Assembly: GCA_026874595.1 (NCBI GenBank)
Contig: CM049309.1
Coordinates: 306,501-370,500 of the forward strand
Source of the DNA: Sipunculus nudus
Taxonomy: Eukaryota; Annelida; Sipuncula; Golfingiida; Sipunculidae
Length of the DNA: 64,000 nt
Reading direction: 5' to 3'
The notes under the pieces are model-generated. The model made no database searches. It saw nothing but the letters and a program-made list of their open reading frames with translations, and was not told where the DNA came from. Below, one piece after another: positions 1 through 15,200 of this stretch. The stretch's first letter is position 1; every line of letters starts with the position of its first letter. A program made the translations under genes and the position numbers.

Positions 1-38
1 ATCAACTTGGGATCCCTGATATTGTTTGTTTCATTCAG

Positions 39-248
39 GCTGGTGATGGCAGCTGGACACCAGATATACCAGTGCTACAGGACTATTACTTGCCAGAGCA
101 GTCTCTGTTTGCTGGTTTGGAGGAGAACGAGTCAGTCCATGCAGTCCTGAGCTGCTTCAGAGATCTAACAGCACTGATGTGGATGCTACAGGCACGGGAT
201 GAACTGTCACTGAACCTGAGACAGAAGGCTCAACTGCTACAGAAAAAG
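39..248 (+). CDS. CPLANE1: Exon 1 of window (CPLANE1-like), residues 1-70
   Basis: A TTTCATTCAG acceptor precedes 39. The reading AGDGSWTPDIPVLQDYYLPE continues through a leucine-rich helix (FRDLTALMWMLQARDELSL). The donor is uncertain. A GC donor after AAAAAG at 248 and a GT donor (TTA|GTTAGT) at 275 both leave phase 0, so both join exon 2. The longer choice adds nine residues (AGFAAHYLL). Exon 2 starts at 681. The intron 249/276-680 is AT-rich and holds nothing I recognise. Confidence 0.7.
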
Positions 249-3200
249 GCAGGCTTTGCTGCCCATTATTTATTAGTTAGTTTATATGCGATGAAAATAA
301 AAAAAATCATTTATAGCTAAGATGACTTTTAGCCATATCGACCTGTGAGATCAAACATTATCCATAACTGTTATATAGGTATGTCAGTTGATATCATACT
401 CCTAGAATATTAAATAAACTAAGATTAACAATATAAGATGATATTATCAATTAAGAGAAAGATAATTTTAGGTAAGCTGACTTTAATCATGCTACACAAT
501 AAAAATTCACTTGGTCTGTTCACCTTTGTCTGTCTGTTGAATTTCAATTTATTTTTTAAAAAAATCAGATATTACACACAAGGTTGACAGGCAGCAGTTT
601 AATCATCATGCCCATACTTTTTTTTATTATTGATATTGATCCTTTAACTGATGAAACCTAAAATAAATTGTTTTTCTCAGAGTGGCACTTCAAGGGTGAA
701 AGAAGCAGATTGGTTGGACAGGTGTCAATCAGCATTTGAATGGGCAGAGCATATGATGCCATTTATGTATTTCCTTGATGCTGAAGGTGAAGTTTCAGGA
801 ACTTTACTCTCACTTCTTCTTGAGCTTCCACACACATTGGAATCCGCCCATGTTCTAGCACACTACTTCCATGACCTAGAAAACCTGGATCCAGAAATTC
901 AAGAGAGAGTCCGAGCTGTTCTGATGGAGTGGAATAATATTTTCTTAGATAAACAGAGCTCAGATTCAAGGAGGAAATCTCGCAAATCTGATAACCATCC
1001 CCTACCATCACCAAGAGGGGCTACATTGTCAACTGCATTCCATAAATATGTTCAGCAAAATGAAAAGGAAATGAAGCAGAGAAGGGATGCCTTTGGAAAG
1101 ATTGAGCAGTTTGTTTTTGCAGATCATAGTGACCAAGAGCTTTCTGAACCAGATGGTTTGAATTACATTGGTTCCCGATCATTTGAGAGTGATAACATGT
1201 TCCTCAAGTTCTTGGACACATTTTACGCAGTGTGTTTTAATCGAGCTGTTGAGGAAGAACATGAAAGTCAGACTACCCATCAGCCTTTGCTGCAACCATT
1301 TGCCTCCGCAGTCAGAGAACGAGAACTCAGTTCTGTAGCCCACCAAGCTGCAACAAACCTGCAAAAGAAGCAAGCCCTGGTACAATCCCCTCGACGTGAG
1401 AAGATTTCAATCAGGAAGCCAGCTCCACCAGAAATCATTGATTTAGACTTCCTTGTGGGAGCTAGTCCCAAGAGGAATTTTGGTTTGTTTCGCAGTAAAA
1501 GTGTCAGTGACATCAGAGGTCGATCTGATTCTAGTGTTGTAGCAGACTCTCAGGGTCTTGAGAAAAGGTATTTAAGCGATGTCAACCTGGCTGCGGAACC
1601 GATGGATAAATTACCGCCGCCAGCAAGGACAAGAAGTTCTAGTCTCAACCGAGTAAACAGGAGACCAAAACGTAGCTTTAGCACCCCAGAGACTAAATCT
1701 AAGTCAAATCAGGGTGGGAAAGTTAAACGTAGCTTAAGTTCATTGAATTCACCTTCTGGAGGAAGTGAAGACTCTATATCAAGACCTTTTGAAGATGATC
1801 CATTAGCAAAACCTCTTATTCCTACTCATATTCTTACTCAGCTCAAGTTTCAGAGGCAGTACAAAGAACTTGAACAGTTAATGGAATGGCTTGTTCGCTG
1901 GTCTGGCAAGCAGCATTTGCTTAGTTTGAAGAAATCCCAGCAGGGGACAGAAACATCTGCCATGTCAGTCAGTCCAGCGATGAGGATCCGAGTCCACCCA
2001 CAGATGGTTATGCACAGCATCTGGTTGATGGACAATGAATATCATGCATCAAAGATACAGAGCCAGAATGTGGTGGATGAGAATGTGGTGTCTGATGAAG
2101 GTATTACAGCTGGAGAGAAGCAATTGGATCTAGAGGGAGCTAACTGCTCTAAAGAAGCTAAGCCTCCAGAACACTTTGTCCCACCAGAAGATATTCCAAA
2201 GAAAGATATTCTTAACAGCAAAACTGGTAAATTGCCAAGAAAGAAGAAAGACAAACTTAAAAGAAAACCAGTAGTTCCACCACTTAATCTTGAGGAAGAG
2301 CCAATCATAGCCCAGTCTGAAATTGAGGCACAAATTCAGCCAGTTAGAGTGCATTCTGAAACAGAGGCTAAATTTCAGCCGTCCAGAGTGAGTGAAGATG
2401 AACTGACCCAGGTAACAGATGTTCACTCTGACAGAACTACAGGCAGGGCATTACCATCACTTCGCAGTGTTCATAGTGACCACAGGTTAGTTGACTTGCA
2501 GTCTACTTTGTCCATGTGTAATATCAACACTGTTTTGTCTTCCAGTGATCATCATTACTTACGTGTAATGGATCTCTCTTTGTATATTTTTTTCTGTATA
2601 CAATATTCATGCGATCCCTTATAAATCTCTTATAAAATAGCTACCATCATTTGCAGTATTTAACCTCAAATCCCAAGCACAATTTTGTGTATTTTTATTT
2701 ATAACTAGACATTTAGCTGAAATTAATTAAATAAACCAGATTTATTGAAGATATGCAGTGAATCCTCTTCTCTGTTGAGATTTGCTGATGATTTATATTT
2801 TATCGGTATAAAATTGTTTATTGTGCAGATGATAGTCTGTTTGTTCAAGTGAAAGTACATAAAGTAATAAGAACTATGTACCATCATTATTTAAACATGG
2901 GTAATAATATTTTATACTTCTGTTCCAAAAGTCCTGGAAGAATCAGCAGCCCTGGCCTTGGGTCACTGCCAGAAGAAACCAAGAAGACTGAAACTATGGA
3001 CAGTGCTGCTGCTGACAGCAGGTTAGCTCAGAGCTTTATACTCATATGTATGATGTGGGGCTGTAATGATGCATTGAATAATCTACATGTACTATATTAA
3101 AACAATATTCAAATAATATCTAAAATAATAATTGATACATTGAATCAAATCTAGACACTAATTTATAGTTGTATTACACTTATTTTCAAACACTTTTTAG

Positions 3201-6200
3201 CTCAGCTGACTTTCAGTCATGCTGAGCTATAGCGATCACTCTTTGTCCGTCGTCCGTCTGTCCGTCTGTCTGTCCGTCTGTCCGTTAACCTGGCACAAAT
3301 CGTAACCGCTGGACTTAGAATCTTGTAACTTTACATTCTGAGAGGTCAATGAAAAATCTCCTTGGAAACCAGAAATTAGGTCTCTGTTACCCATATCCTT
3401 CGAGCTATTGGGCCCCAAAGTATCCCCCAGAATAGTCAAAATTTTCATACAAAAACTTTAATATCTCATTAACTACATCACTGATGGTCATGATTTTTGG
3501 CATACATATTTATGATGAGATGTTTCATCAGTTCCTGCAGATTGGTGGCGCCACCTGTATTTTTAGATTTTTTACGAATTTTTTTCTCTATTTTTAAGAC
3601 CTTTAAAAATGTGAACAACTGTTAACAGGGCACAAATCATAAAGACTGGACCTAGAATCTTCATTCTTGACACAGTGAGAGACCTATGAAAAGTCTCCAT
3701 GGAAACCAGAAATTAGGTCTCTGTTACCCAAATCCTTTGAGCTATGGGGCCCCAAAGTACCCCCCAGAATAGTGAAAAATTTCATACAAAAACTTCAATA
3801 TCTCATTAACTACATCACTGATGGTCATGATTTTTGGCATACATATTGATCATGAGATGTTTCATCAGTTTCTGCAGACTGGTGGCGCCACCTGTATTTT
3901 TCGATTCTTTACGAATTGTTTTCTCTGTTTTTGAGGTCTTTTAAAATGTGGACATCTTTTAACAGGGCACAAATCGTTAAGACTGGATCTAGAATCTTCA
4001 TTCTTGACACAGTGAGAGACCTATGAAAAGTCTCCATGGAAACCTGAAATAAGGTCTCCGTTACCCATATCATTTGAGCTGTGGGGCTCCCAATTACCCC
4101 CCAGAATAATGGAAAATTTGATTTAAAAAAACTGCAACATCTCAATAACTACAATACAGATGGTCATGATTTTTGGCATACATATTGATCAAGAGGTGTT
4201 CCATCATTTCCTGCAGACTGGTGGCGCCACCTGTATTTTTTCAAATTTTTACAATATTTTTTTCTCTATTTATGAGAACTTTAAGGATGTAATTATCTGT
4301 CAACAAGGTACAAATTGTAATGACTTGACCTAGAATCTTTATTCTTGACACACAGGGAGACCCATGAAAAGTCTCCATGGACACCTGAAATTAGGTCTCT
4401 GTTACCCATATCCTTAGAGCTATGGCACTCCAAAGTACAGCTCGGAATAATGGAACATTTGATACATAAGCTGAAGTATCTGAACAACTTATGCAGAGAT
4501 CACCATAATTGTTTGCATGGATATTGATCATGGAGTGTTTCATCAGTTTTTGCAGACTGGTGGCACTACCTGTATTTGTTTGGGTTTTTAGCTCAGCTGA
4601 CTGTAAGTCATCTGAGCTATAGCAATCACTCTTTGTCCGTCGTCCGTCCGTCTGTCCGTCCGTCTGTCCATCTATCCGTTAACCTGGCACAAATCGTATC
4701 GCTTGACCTAGAATCTTGTAACTTGACATTCTGAGAGGTCCATGAAAAATCTCCTTGGAAACCAGAAATCAGGTCTCTGTTACCCATATCCTTCAAGCTA
4801 TGGGGCCCCAAAGTACCCCCCAGAATAGTAAAAAATTTCATACAAAATCTTCAATATCTCATTAACTACAACACTGATGGTCATGATTTTTGGCATACAT
4901 ATTGATCATGAGATGTTCCATTAGTTCCTGCAGACTTGTGGCGCCACCTGAATTTTTTTCTCTATTTTTGAGACCTTTTAAAATGTGGACATCTGTTAAC
5001 AGGGCACAAATCGTAAAGACTGGACCTAGAATCTTTATTCCTGAAATTCTGAGAGACCTATGAAAAGTCTCCATGGAAACTAGAAATTAGGTCTCTATTA
5101 CCCATATCCTTCAAGCTATGGGGCCCCAAAGTACTCCCCAGAATAGTGAAAAATTTCATACAAAAACTTCAATATCTCATTAACTACATCACTGATGGTC
5201 ATGATTTTTGGCATACATATTAATCATGCGATGTTTCATCAGTTTCTGCAGACTGGTGGCGCAACCTATATTTTTCGATTTTTTACGAATTGTTTTCTCT
5301 GTTTTTGAGGTCTTTTAAAATGTGGACATCTTTTAACAGGGCACAAATCGTTAAGACTGGATCTAGAATCTTCATTCTTGACACAGTGAGAGACCTATGA
5401 AAAGTCTCCATGGAAACCAGAAATTAGGTCTCTGTTACCCAAATCCTTTGAGCTATGGGGCCCTAAAGTACCCCCCAGAATAGTGAAAAATTTCATACAA
5501 AAACTTCAATATCTCATTAACTACATCACTGATGGTCATGATTTTTGGCATACATATTGATCATGAGATGTTTCATCAGTTTCTGCAGACTGGTGGCGCC
5601 ACCTGTATTTTTCGATTCTTTACGAATTGTTTTCTCTGTTTTTGAGGTCTTTTAAAATGTGGACATCTTTTAACAGGGCACAAATCGTTAAGACTGGATC
5701 TAGAATCTTCATTCTTGACACAGTGAGAGACCTATGAAAAGTCTCCATGGAAACCTGAAATAAGGTCTCCGTTACCCATATCATTTGAGCTGTGGGGCTC
5801 CCAATTACCCCCCAGAATAATGGAAAATTTGATTTAAAAAAACTGCAACATCTCAATAACTACAATACAGATGGTCATGATTTTTGGCATACATATTGAT
5901 CAAGAGGTGTTCCATCATTTCCTGCAGACTGGTGGCGCCACCTGTATTTTTTCAAATTTTTACAATATTTTTTTCTCTATTTATGAGAACTTTAAGGATG
6001 TAATTATCTGTCAACAAGGTACAAATTGTAATGACTTGACCTAGAATCTTTATTCTTGACACACAGGGAGACCCATGAAAAGTCTCCATGGACACCTGAA
6101 ATTAGGTCTCTGTTACCCATATCCTTAGAGCTATGGCACTCCAAAGTACAGCTCGGAATAATGGAACATTTGATACATAAGCTGAAGTATCTGAACAACT

Positions 6201-9200
6201 TATGCAGAGATCACCATAATTGTTTGCATGGATATTGATCATGGAGTGTTTCATCAGTTTTTGCAGACTGGTGGCACTACCTGTATTTGTTTGGGTTTTT
6301 AGCTCAGCTGACTGTAAGTCATCTGAGCTATAGCAATCACTCTTTGTCCGTCGTCCGTCCGTCTGTCCGTCCGTCTGTCTGTCTATCCGTTAACCTGGCA
6401 CAAATCGTATCGCTTGACCTAGAATCTTGTAACTTGACATTCTGAGAGGTCCATGAAAAATCTCCTTGGAAACCAGAAATCAGGTCTCTGTTACCCATAT
6501 CCTTCAAGCTATGGGGCCCCAAAGTACCCCCCAGAATAGTAAAAAATTTCATACAAAATCTTCAATATCTCATTAACTACAACACTGATGGTCATGATTT
6601 TTGGCATACATATTGATCATGAGATGTTCCATTAGTTCCTGCAGACTTGTGGCGCCACCTGAATTTTTTTCTCTATTTTTGAGACCTTTTAAAATGTGGA
6701 CATCTGTTAACAGGGCACAAATCGTAAAGACTGGACCTAGAATCTTTATTCCTGAAATTCTGAGAGACCTATGAAAAGTCTCCATGGAAACTAGAAATTA
6801 GGTCTCTATTACCCATATCCTTCAAGCTATGGGGCCCCAAAGTACTCCCCAGAATAGTGAAAAATTTCATACAAAAACTTCAATATCTCATTAACTACAT
6901 CACTGATGGTCATGATTTTTGGCATACATATTAATCATGCGATGTTTCATCAGTTTCTGCAGACTGGTGGCGCAACCTATATTTTTCGATTTTTTACGAA
7001 TTGTTTTCTCTGTTTTTGAGGTCTTTTAAAATGTGGACATCTTTTAACAGGGCACAAATCGTTAAGACTGGATCTAGAATCTTCATTCTTGACACAGTGA
7101 GAGACCTATGAAAAGTCTCCATGGAAACCAGAAATTAGGTCTCTGTTACCCAAATCCTTTGAGCTATGGGGCCCTAAAGTACCCCCCAGAATAGTGAAAA
7201 ATTTCATACAAAAACTTCAATATCTCATTAACTACATCACTGATGGTCATGATTTTTGGCATACATATTGATCATGAGATGTTTCATCAGTTTCTGCAGA
7301 CTGGTGGCGCCACCTGTATTTTTCGATTCTTTACGAATTGTTTTCTCTGTTTTTGAGGTCTTTTAAAATGTGGACATCTTTTAACAGGGCACAAATCGTT
7401 AAGACTGGATCTAGAATCTTCATTCTTGACACAGTGAGAGACCTATGAAAAGTCTCCATGGAAACCTGAAATAAGGTCTCCGTTACCCATATCATTTGAG
7501 CTGTGGGGCTCCCAATTACCCCCCAGAATAATGGAAAATTTGATTTAAAAAAACTGCAACATCTCAATAACTACAATACAGATGGTCATGATTTTTGGCA
7601 TACATATTGATCAAGAGGTGTTCCATCATTTCCTGCAGACTGGTGGCGCCACCTGTATTTTTTCAAATTTTTACAATATTTTTTTCTCTATTTATGAGAA
7701 CTTTAAGGATGTAATTATCTGTCAACAAGGTACAAATTGTAATGACTTGACCTAGAATCTTTATTCTTGACACACAGGGAGACCCATGAAAAGTCTCCAT
7801 GGACACCTGAAATTAGGTCTCTGTTACCCATATCCTTAGAGCTATGGCACTCCAAAGTACAGCTCGGAATAATGGAACATTTGATACATAAGCTGAAGTA
7901 TCTGAACAACTTATGCAGAGATCACCATAATTGTTTGCATGGATATTGATCATGGAGTGTTTCATCAGTTTTTGCAGACTGGTGGCACTACCTGTATTTG
8001 TTTGGGTTTTTAGCTCAGCTGACTGTAAGTCATCTGAGCTATAGCAATCACTCTTTGTCCGTCGTCCGTCCGTCTGTCCGTCCGTCTGTCCGTCTATCCG
8101 TTAACCTGGCACAAATCGTATCGCTTGACCTAGAATCTTGTAACTTGACATTCTGAGAGGTCCATGAAAAATCTCCTTGGAAACCAGAAATCAGGTCTCT
8201 GTTACCCATATCCTTCAAGCTATGGGGCCCCAAAGTACCCCCCAGAATAGTAAAAAATTTCATACAAAATCTTCAATATCTCATTAACTACAACACTGAT
8301 GGTCATGATTTTTGGCATACATATTGATCATGAGATGTTCCATTAGTTCCTGCAGACTTGTGGCGCCACCTGAATTTTTTTCTCTATTTTTGAGACCTTT
8401 TAAAATGTGGACATCTGTTAACAGGGCACAAATCGTAAAGACTGGACCTAGAATCTTTATTCCTGAAATTCTGAGAGACCTATGAAAAGTCTCCATGGAA
8501 ACTAGAAATTAGGTCTCTAATACCCATATCCTTCAAGCTATGGGGCCCCAAAGTACTCCCAAGAATAGTGAAAAATTTCATACAAAAAATTCAATATCTC
8601 ATTAACTACATCACTGATGGTCATGATTTTTGGCATACATATTAATCATGCGATGTTTCATCAGTTTCTGCAGACTGGTGGCGCAACCTATATTTTTCGA
8701 TTTTTTACGAATTGTTTTCTTTGTTTTTGAGGTCTTTTAAAATGTGGACATCTTTTAACAGGGCACAAATCGTTAAGACTGGATCTAGAATCTTCATTCT
8801 TGACACAGTGAGAGACCTATGAAAAGTCTCCATGGAAACCAAAAATTAGGTCTCTGTTACCCATATCCTTCGAGCTATGAGGCCCCAAAGTACCCCCCAG
8901 AATAGTGAAAAATTTCATACAAAAACTTCAATATCTCATTAACTACATCACTGATGGTCATGATTTTTGGCATACATATTAATCATGAGATGTTTCATCA
9001 GTTTCTGCAGACTGCGGACGCCATCTGTATTTTTTCGATTTTTTACGATTTTTTTCTCTATTTTTAAGACCTTTAAGGATGTGGTTATGTGTCAACAGGG
9101 TACAAATTGTAACAACTGGACCTAGAATCTTCATTCTTGTCATGCAAGGAGGCCCATGAAAAGTGTCTGTGGAAACCTTAAATTAGTTCTCTGTTTCCCA

Positions 9201-12200
9201 TATCCTTCAAGCTATAGGACTCCGAAGTATCCCTCAGAATAATGGACAATTTGATACAAAAGCTAAAAGTATCTGACCAACTAATGCAGAGGTCACCATG
9301 ATTCTTTACATGCATATTGATTATGGAGTGTTTCATCAGTTTCTTCAGACTTATGGTGCAACCTATATTTTTATTAAATTTTTTTGAATTTTTTTCTCTA
9401 TTTTTGAGACCTTTAAGGATGCTGTCATCTGTTAACATGGCACAAATTGTAACAACTGGACCTAGAATCTTCATTCTTGTCATGCAAGGAGGCCCGTGAG
9501 AGTGTCTTTGGAAATCTGAAATTAGGTCTCTGTTACCCATATCCTTCACGCTATAGGACTCCGAAGTATCCCTCAGAATAATGGAAAATTTGATTCAAAA
9601 GCTGAAGTATCTGAACAATTAATGCAGAAATCACTATGATTCTTTGCATGGATGATGACCATTAAGTGTTTTTATTAGTTTCTGCAGACTGGTGGAACCA
9701 CCTGTATTTTTTTTAAAGTTTACGCATTTTTTCCCATATTTTGAGATATATAAATTCAGAAACAATCTTGGCTTATTCTTTAATCTGTTTGATGCTTCAG
9801 TTGAATGGGTATATACTACCATTCAGATGATAAAATTGCCTTTTGCAAATCTCTTCCCAGTCAGCTGAGCGTCATGACCCATGGGTCACTTGTTTTTATC
9901 CAAAACTCATATCTGAGGTCATATAAACAATATACATGATGTAATAAGCATAATTGTTTACAAGGAAAGTCATGATACCTTCTGCATTTGATGTTAAAAA
10001 AAGCATCCATCATTGTATCCCTAGACAAAGTTGGGATACTATGGTTTAAGCATGGTCGCGCCGCTGCAGAGATTTCATTTGGACGCAATACGTTAGCTGA
10101 TAACTCAAAAAATATTTTACAGATCTTTACCAAACTTGACATGTGCATAGATATGGGTGAGAGGACAAAGCCTATAAAAAATGGGGTCATGACCTTTTCT
10201 AGGAGAGTGACCTTGGCCTTGAATAGATCCATTTTGGGTAAAATCACACAAATTCATAAATATCTCAGAAAAATCTTTCATGGATTGATAAAAAAATCAA
10301 CTTGACCGAAGATCTAGGGCAGCGTTGACAGGTATTGGAAACTGGTGGCGCCACCTGTTATCCTTTACTTGTTGTTGTGCAGTTTAATACCCCCATCATT
10401 GGCACCTAACAGTACTGTGAGCATTATAAGTCAAAAACTAATGGACAGATTTCTTTCATATTATGCATATACATAGACATAGGTTATGGGAGGATGTGTA
10501 TTAAAATTGGGATCATGACCTTGAATATTGCCATATATGGTGAAATTCACACAAAATCATATATATCTTAATAAGGGATGCATGGATCGGTCCAAAAATC
10601 AAACTGACTGAAGATCTTGGATAGCTTTGTCTTCTGTGGAAAACAGGTGGTGCCACCTTCTGTCCTTTTCTGGTTTTTTCGCACTTTTTAATACCTTATC
10701 ATTGCTGCTTGACAGTACTGAGCATTATAAGTCTAAAACTAAAGGACAGATTGGGCTGAAATTGTGCATGTCCGTTTATCTTGGATACCTCCATCTTGTA
10801 TTCAAGACTGGTGGTGCTATCTGCAATCGTTATTGTGTGACGTCATTCCATACATTTGCTTTTGGTGAAAATTATATATCCAGGGTGGTTCAAGGTATAG
10901 GTATTGGTCTGAAATTATTTGCTGCTGAAGATGGGGGCCTATTCTTAAAGGGGGGGGGGATTAATTGTCTGGGGATACTATGGCACCTGGTGCCAAGAAA
11001 TATCTAGTTGTATATAACTTCACATACATGACATCCCTTTTAGTTCACTCTGTGAACTTGCACACTTGTGCAGCGTCCATCGACTGTTACCAAATATCTC
11101 AGCAGCCGCTGCTGCTTTCACCACAAAACTTTGCAGACTTTTTAGCAAACCTGTGAGCTTAAGAGATGGTGTGGTGTTGTACATCATCTGTGCGTTAACC
11201 ATAGCTATCTCAAAAACAGCAGGAGCTAGCATCACCAAATTTTTTTGCATATAATCAGTCATCCAAAACACTATATCGGATTTTGTTTATTTTTTTTCTA
11301 ACTGCATTTTCTTAGATTTTATGGGGAAAAAGCTAAAAAAGCTTTAAAAATCTTCTTCTCCGAAACTGTCCAGCCAAATTGTCCAATATTTCACAGAAAT
11401 GATCCTTGGAACAATCTCTCTCAAGTTTGTTCGACAGGAGGTTGAACTTTGTCATCTGTCCAAAAAAGCATATAAAATTTAAATCTCAGAAACGGCTGGA
11501 GCTATCATCACCAAATTTAATGCCAATGATGGTCACATGAGTCATATCTGAAATTGAGGTATTGGTGGCGCCACCTGCATTGATCTGTTTTTTTACAAGC
11601 AAAAACGTAATTTTAGATTCTTCTAGCTTATACACTGTTTTATGATGAAACTGTTAAGCTGATTGGTTTAAACTTAACAAGAATTATTCTATGGTAGGGG
11701 GTCTGCCAGTTTTATAAGAATAGATTGGGTAATGCAGCTTTAAAAAAGTAGTGTAGCCAATTGAAAAGGCGTTCTGTGTTTGAAAACAGATTTGACAACA
11801 TGCCAAGTTTCAGCAGCCAAGTCAAGAGGTCACTCAGTACAACCAGGTGGGGTCCAGACATCACCATGGCAACTGACCTGGCTCTGTCTGGTGTCCAGAT
11901 AATGTGTCTAGATGTCTAGACACAGTGTCTAGACATTTAGACACCTAGTCTAAACGCAGAATGCCCAGATTAGAATTGTTGAAACTAAATCTTTTAACTG
12001 TTTGAAAAAACTTGGTTTGCATTTTTAGCGAATCTGTGAGCTTATGCAGTGGTGTAGCGTCGTTCTTCTTGCGTCATAGCTATCTCAAAAAGGGCAGGAG
12101 CTTGCATCACCAAATATTTTGCAAAGAATTTCTCATCTAATAAAAATTTTATCGGATTTTGCTAATTTCTTGGCTAACTGCTTTTTCTTAGATTTTATAG

Positions 12201-15200
12201 GGAAGAAGCTAAAAACATGAAAAAAAATGTTCTGCTGCCAAATTGTCCGTTCGTCTGTCCCAGTAATTTTCCCTGGCAAAAAGAACATATCCGAAAAATC
12301 CTGACTGATACATCCTAGTTTTAAAATGTCCTAATCCGAAACTTGCAGGTCCGAAACGTCCATTTTTCTGAAATCAAAATGACTAAGGAAGATATGCAGG
12401 ACATAAGAGGATCAATATTAAATTTATAAATAAACCTCCATTCATACTCCCAAACTTTGCACATGTTCACATTAAGCCTGTAGGCCTTGTTTTATTTTAA
12501 GGAATTTTCAAAATTTTATCTCAATGTGTCCATGAAGGTGTATGTATGTGTGAACTACAAGATAAAATTTAAAACATGGAATATCAGATTATTGAGATAA
12601 TCGACAAGTAAAAAAATCAAGTATTGGAATAGGTTTTGACAAAAGATTTCCCTGACTCACCATGCTTTGTGGTATTGTGACCTACATAGTTAAACGTTAT
12701 AACAAAATTGGATTTTAAATTTTAGATTTTAGATTTTATATGCCTGTCCTTGACTCAACATATAATGCTATACCAACAGTCTGTTGTTAACTTTGTGTAG
12801 CTGTGATAACTTTCTGGGGCTTTGATGGGTTTTCACGAAATACTATTATCTAGCCCGAGTTCGGTTATAGGCAAAGTCAAGGCATATTTAATGAGGTCAG
12901 AGGTCACAAGGCTACTTTGTGGTGTTGCAGCAATAACTTATCAGGAATATGATGAATTTTGATGAAACAATAGACCAATATTATATCTCATCTAATTTTG
13001 ATTCCCGGCAAAATCCATGCATATTTAATGAGGTCAGAGGTCACAAGGCAAGTTTGAGGTGCCATGATGACTTACCAAAATCTGATGGATATTCATGAAA
13101 CTCGTTATGAATATCAACCAATATTGTTTCTCATCCTAATTTAATTCTTGGCCAAATTCACTCATATTTAATGAGGTCAGAGGTCACCAGAAATAATATG
13201 GGCGTATAATGCACAATTGCAGTGTTCTTTTTAGACTTTGGATTGCCTGCTGTATACCAAACAATGCCAGCTATACAATTTGAGGCACTGCAATTGTTTA
13301 TAAATATGCAAATTTATCCAAATTATGCAGCTCATAACTTTGCACTGACAACAGTGCAGTGCACTGGAATGGTTAGTCAAGTATAGACCTGTCTGGCTAT
13401 GCATGAGTACCTCACATACTGTGTGTAGGTTTATGTTTATCTGCACATTGTCATCATGGTTTGTTTATTTGCACTAAACCAGTCTTTAGTATAACCTTTC
13501 TCAGATGGTCCAGCAGTAGGGTCAGGTCTGTATACCTGACATTACCTGTTTATAAACTACTACACCATGTCTTATAAATATAATATATGGTACATGGTAA
13601 CCTGAACAATATATGTGTTGCTGCCATGTGGCAAGTAAGTATTTTATTCCTACTCACTTTGTCATATATAGCTGTCACATTTTCTAGTTATTTTGGATTT
13701 TATCATGTATAGCTAAATCACAGCATATACTGATCCACGGTAGGAATGAACTGTTGGGACGGGGGTAGTAGGGTTCAGGAGCTTAAGGTTAGGGATTTTG
13801 CCATGAAGTCACAGTACTGCACATATTATGAGAATCTTCTTAGTTAACTTAGCCAGCTGTCTCCTGAGGTTTGCTCTTACCTTTCACAATCATTCACCAG
13901 TAGAACTGTTCTCAAGTTATATCAGACACCTGTATTACATACTACACCTGATATATTGTTATATATGTCTTAGTCAAACTAATGGTCTTCTTGTGCAACT
14001 AAAATAAACTGCACATGAGGTTGTAGGACTAAAATATCTCCCAGTGGTTTTAAAGCTGACAAACACAGTGACAAGGGACTCATGATGTTAGAGCAATCAC
14101 TGGGTAATTGATGGATAGGGATAAGAGCCCTTGATGAGTGCTAATATTATTCTACTCCCTTCTTTTGTATAAATCTGAGGCCATAACAGTGTGTAAAGTT
14201 TGGTTTCAATAAGAATTTAAACTGATTTCCCACAATATATTCAAGGGTATGCAGGTGTGTGTATTTGGTAAATAAATGTGAATTAACCTGTTAACAAAAG
14301 CATTTTTTGTGTAAAAGCTATTATTGTTTCATAAAGATAAGTTTTGCTCATTTCTTTTTCAACTTAGTGAATAGAGATGATTCAACTGGCATGTAAATGT
14401 AGGGTTACATTTTAAAGATTTTACATGAAATTGAAGTAGACCACCCTATCATAGGCCCCACCCCCTCCCCCTTCCCTGATTAATGTGAATATAAATTACC
14501 AATACACCATACCATACAAATATGACTTTTGTGAATTTAATTGTATCCGCCAAAACAGAGTTTTGCGGATACTATGTTTTCAGCTGCACGCCGCCGCCGC
14601 GTAGGTGTCCAGAGAACTCCTCCCTAACCGCTGGGCAGAATTTTACGAAACCCAGGATTATGTTCGGGTCATATGTGAACTGCTGCGCCCCGATTTTGTT
14701 TTGACCTCTGACCTTTCCTCTGCGCTCCGCGTCCGTTTGTGCGTCTGTTTCCACACATAAACCCACATATCTCGGGAACCGTTTGACGGATCAGGAAAAT
14801 TTGTTTGCACAAATGTAGCCCTTGGAGAGCTTTATAACATACACACAAAATGGTGGCGCCACCTGCAACCATGTTTGCACAGTGTCCATCTGTTCGTCTG
14901 CCTTGGGTTAAAATCACTCATATCTCTGCAGTGATTTGACTAATTCATCTGAAATTCGGCATTCGTATACATCCTGGATAGCTTATCGGATTTTATGACA
15001 GGTGGCGCCACCTACATTCACATTTACGCTGCAAACATCCAAGCTCATATCTTGGGAACCGTTTGACGGACTGGGCCAAAATTTAGCATGTGTATAGATC
15101 TCACATAGCTCTTTATCATACGAAAAACTGGTGGTGCCACCTGCAGCCATTTTTGCACAGCTCCCATCTGTTTGTTTGCCATGGGATAAAATCACTCATA

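Noticed and set aside
3909-8496. Sets of identical 60-78 codon open frames repeated every 1711 bases
   Set aside because: They are by-products of the tandem array. The frames lie on both strands, have no start context or domain, and shift with small monomer differences.
10627-11007. 126-codon open frame inside family 2
   Set aside because: It overlaps the element's terminal palindromes and monomers and is not kept in copies B and C.
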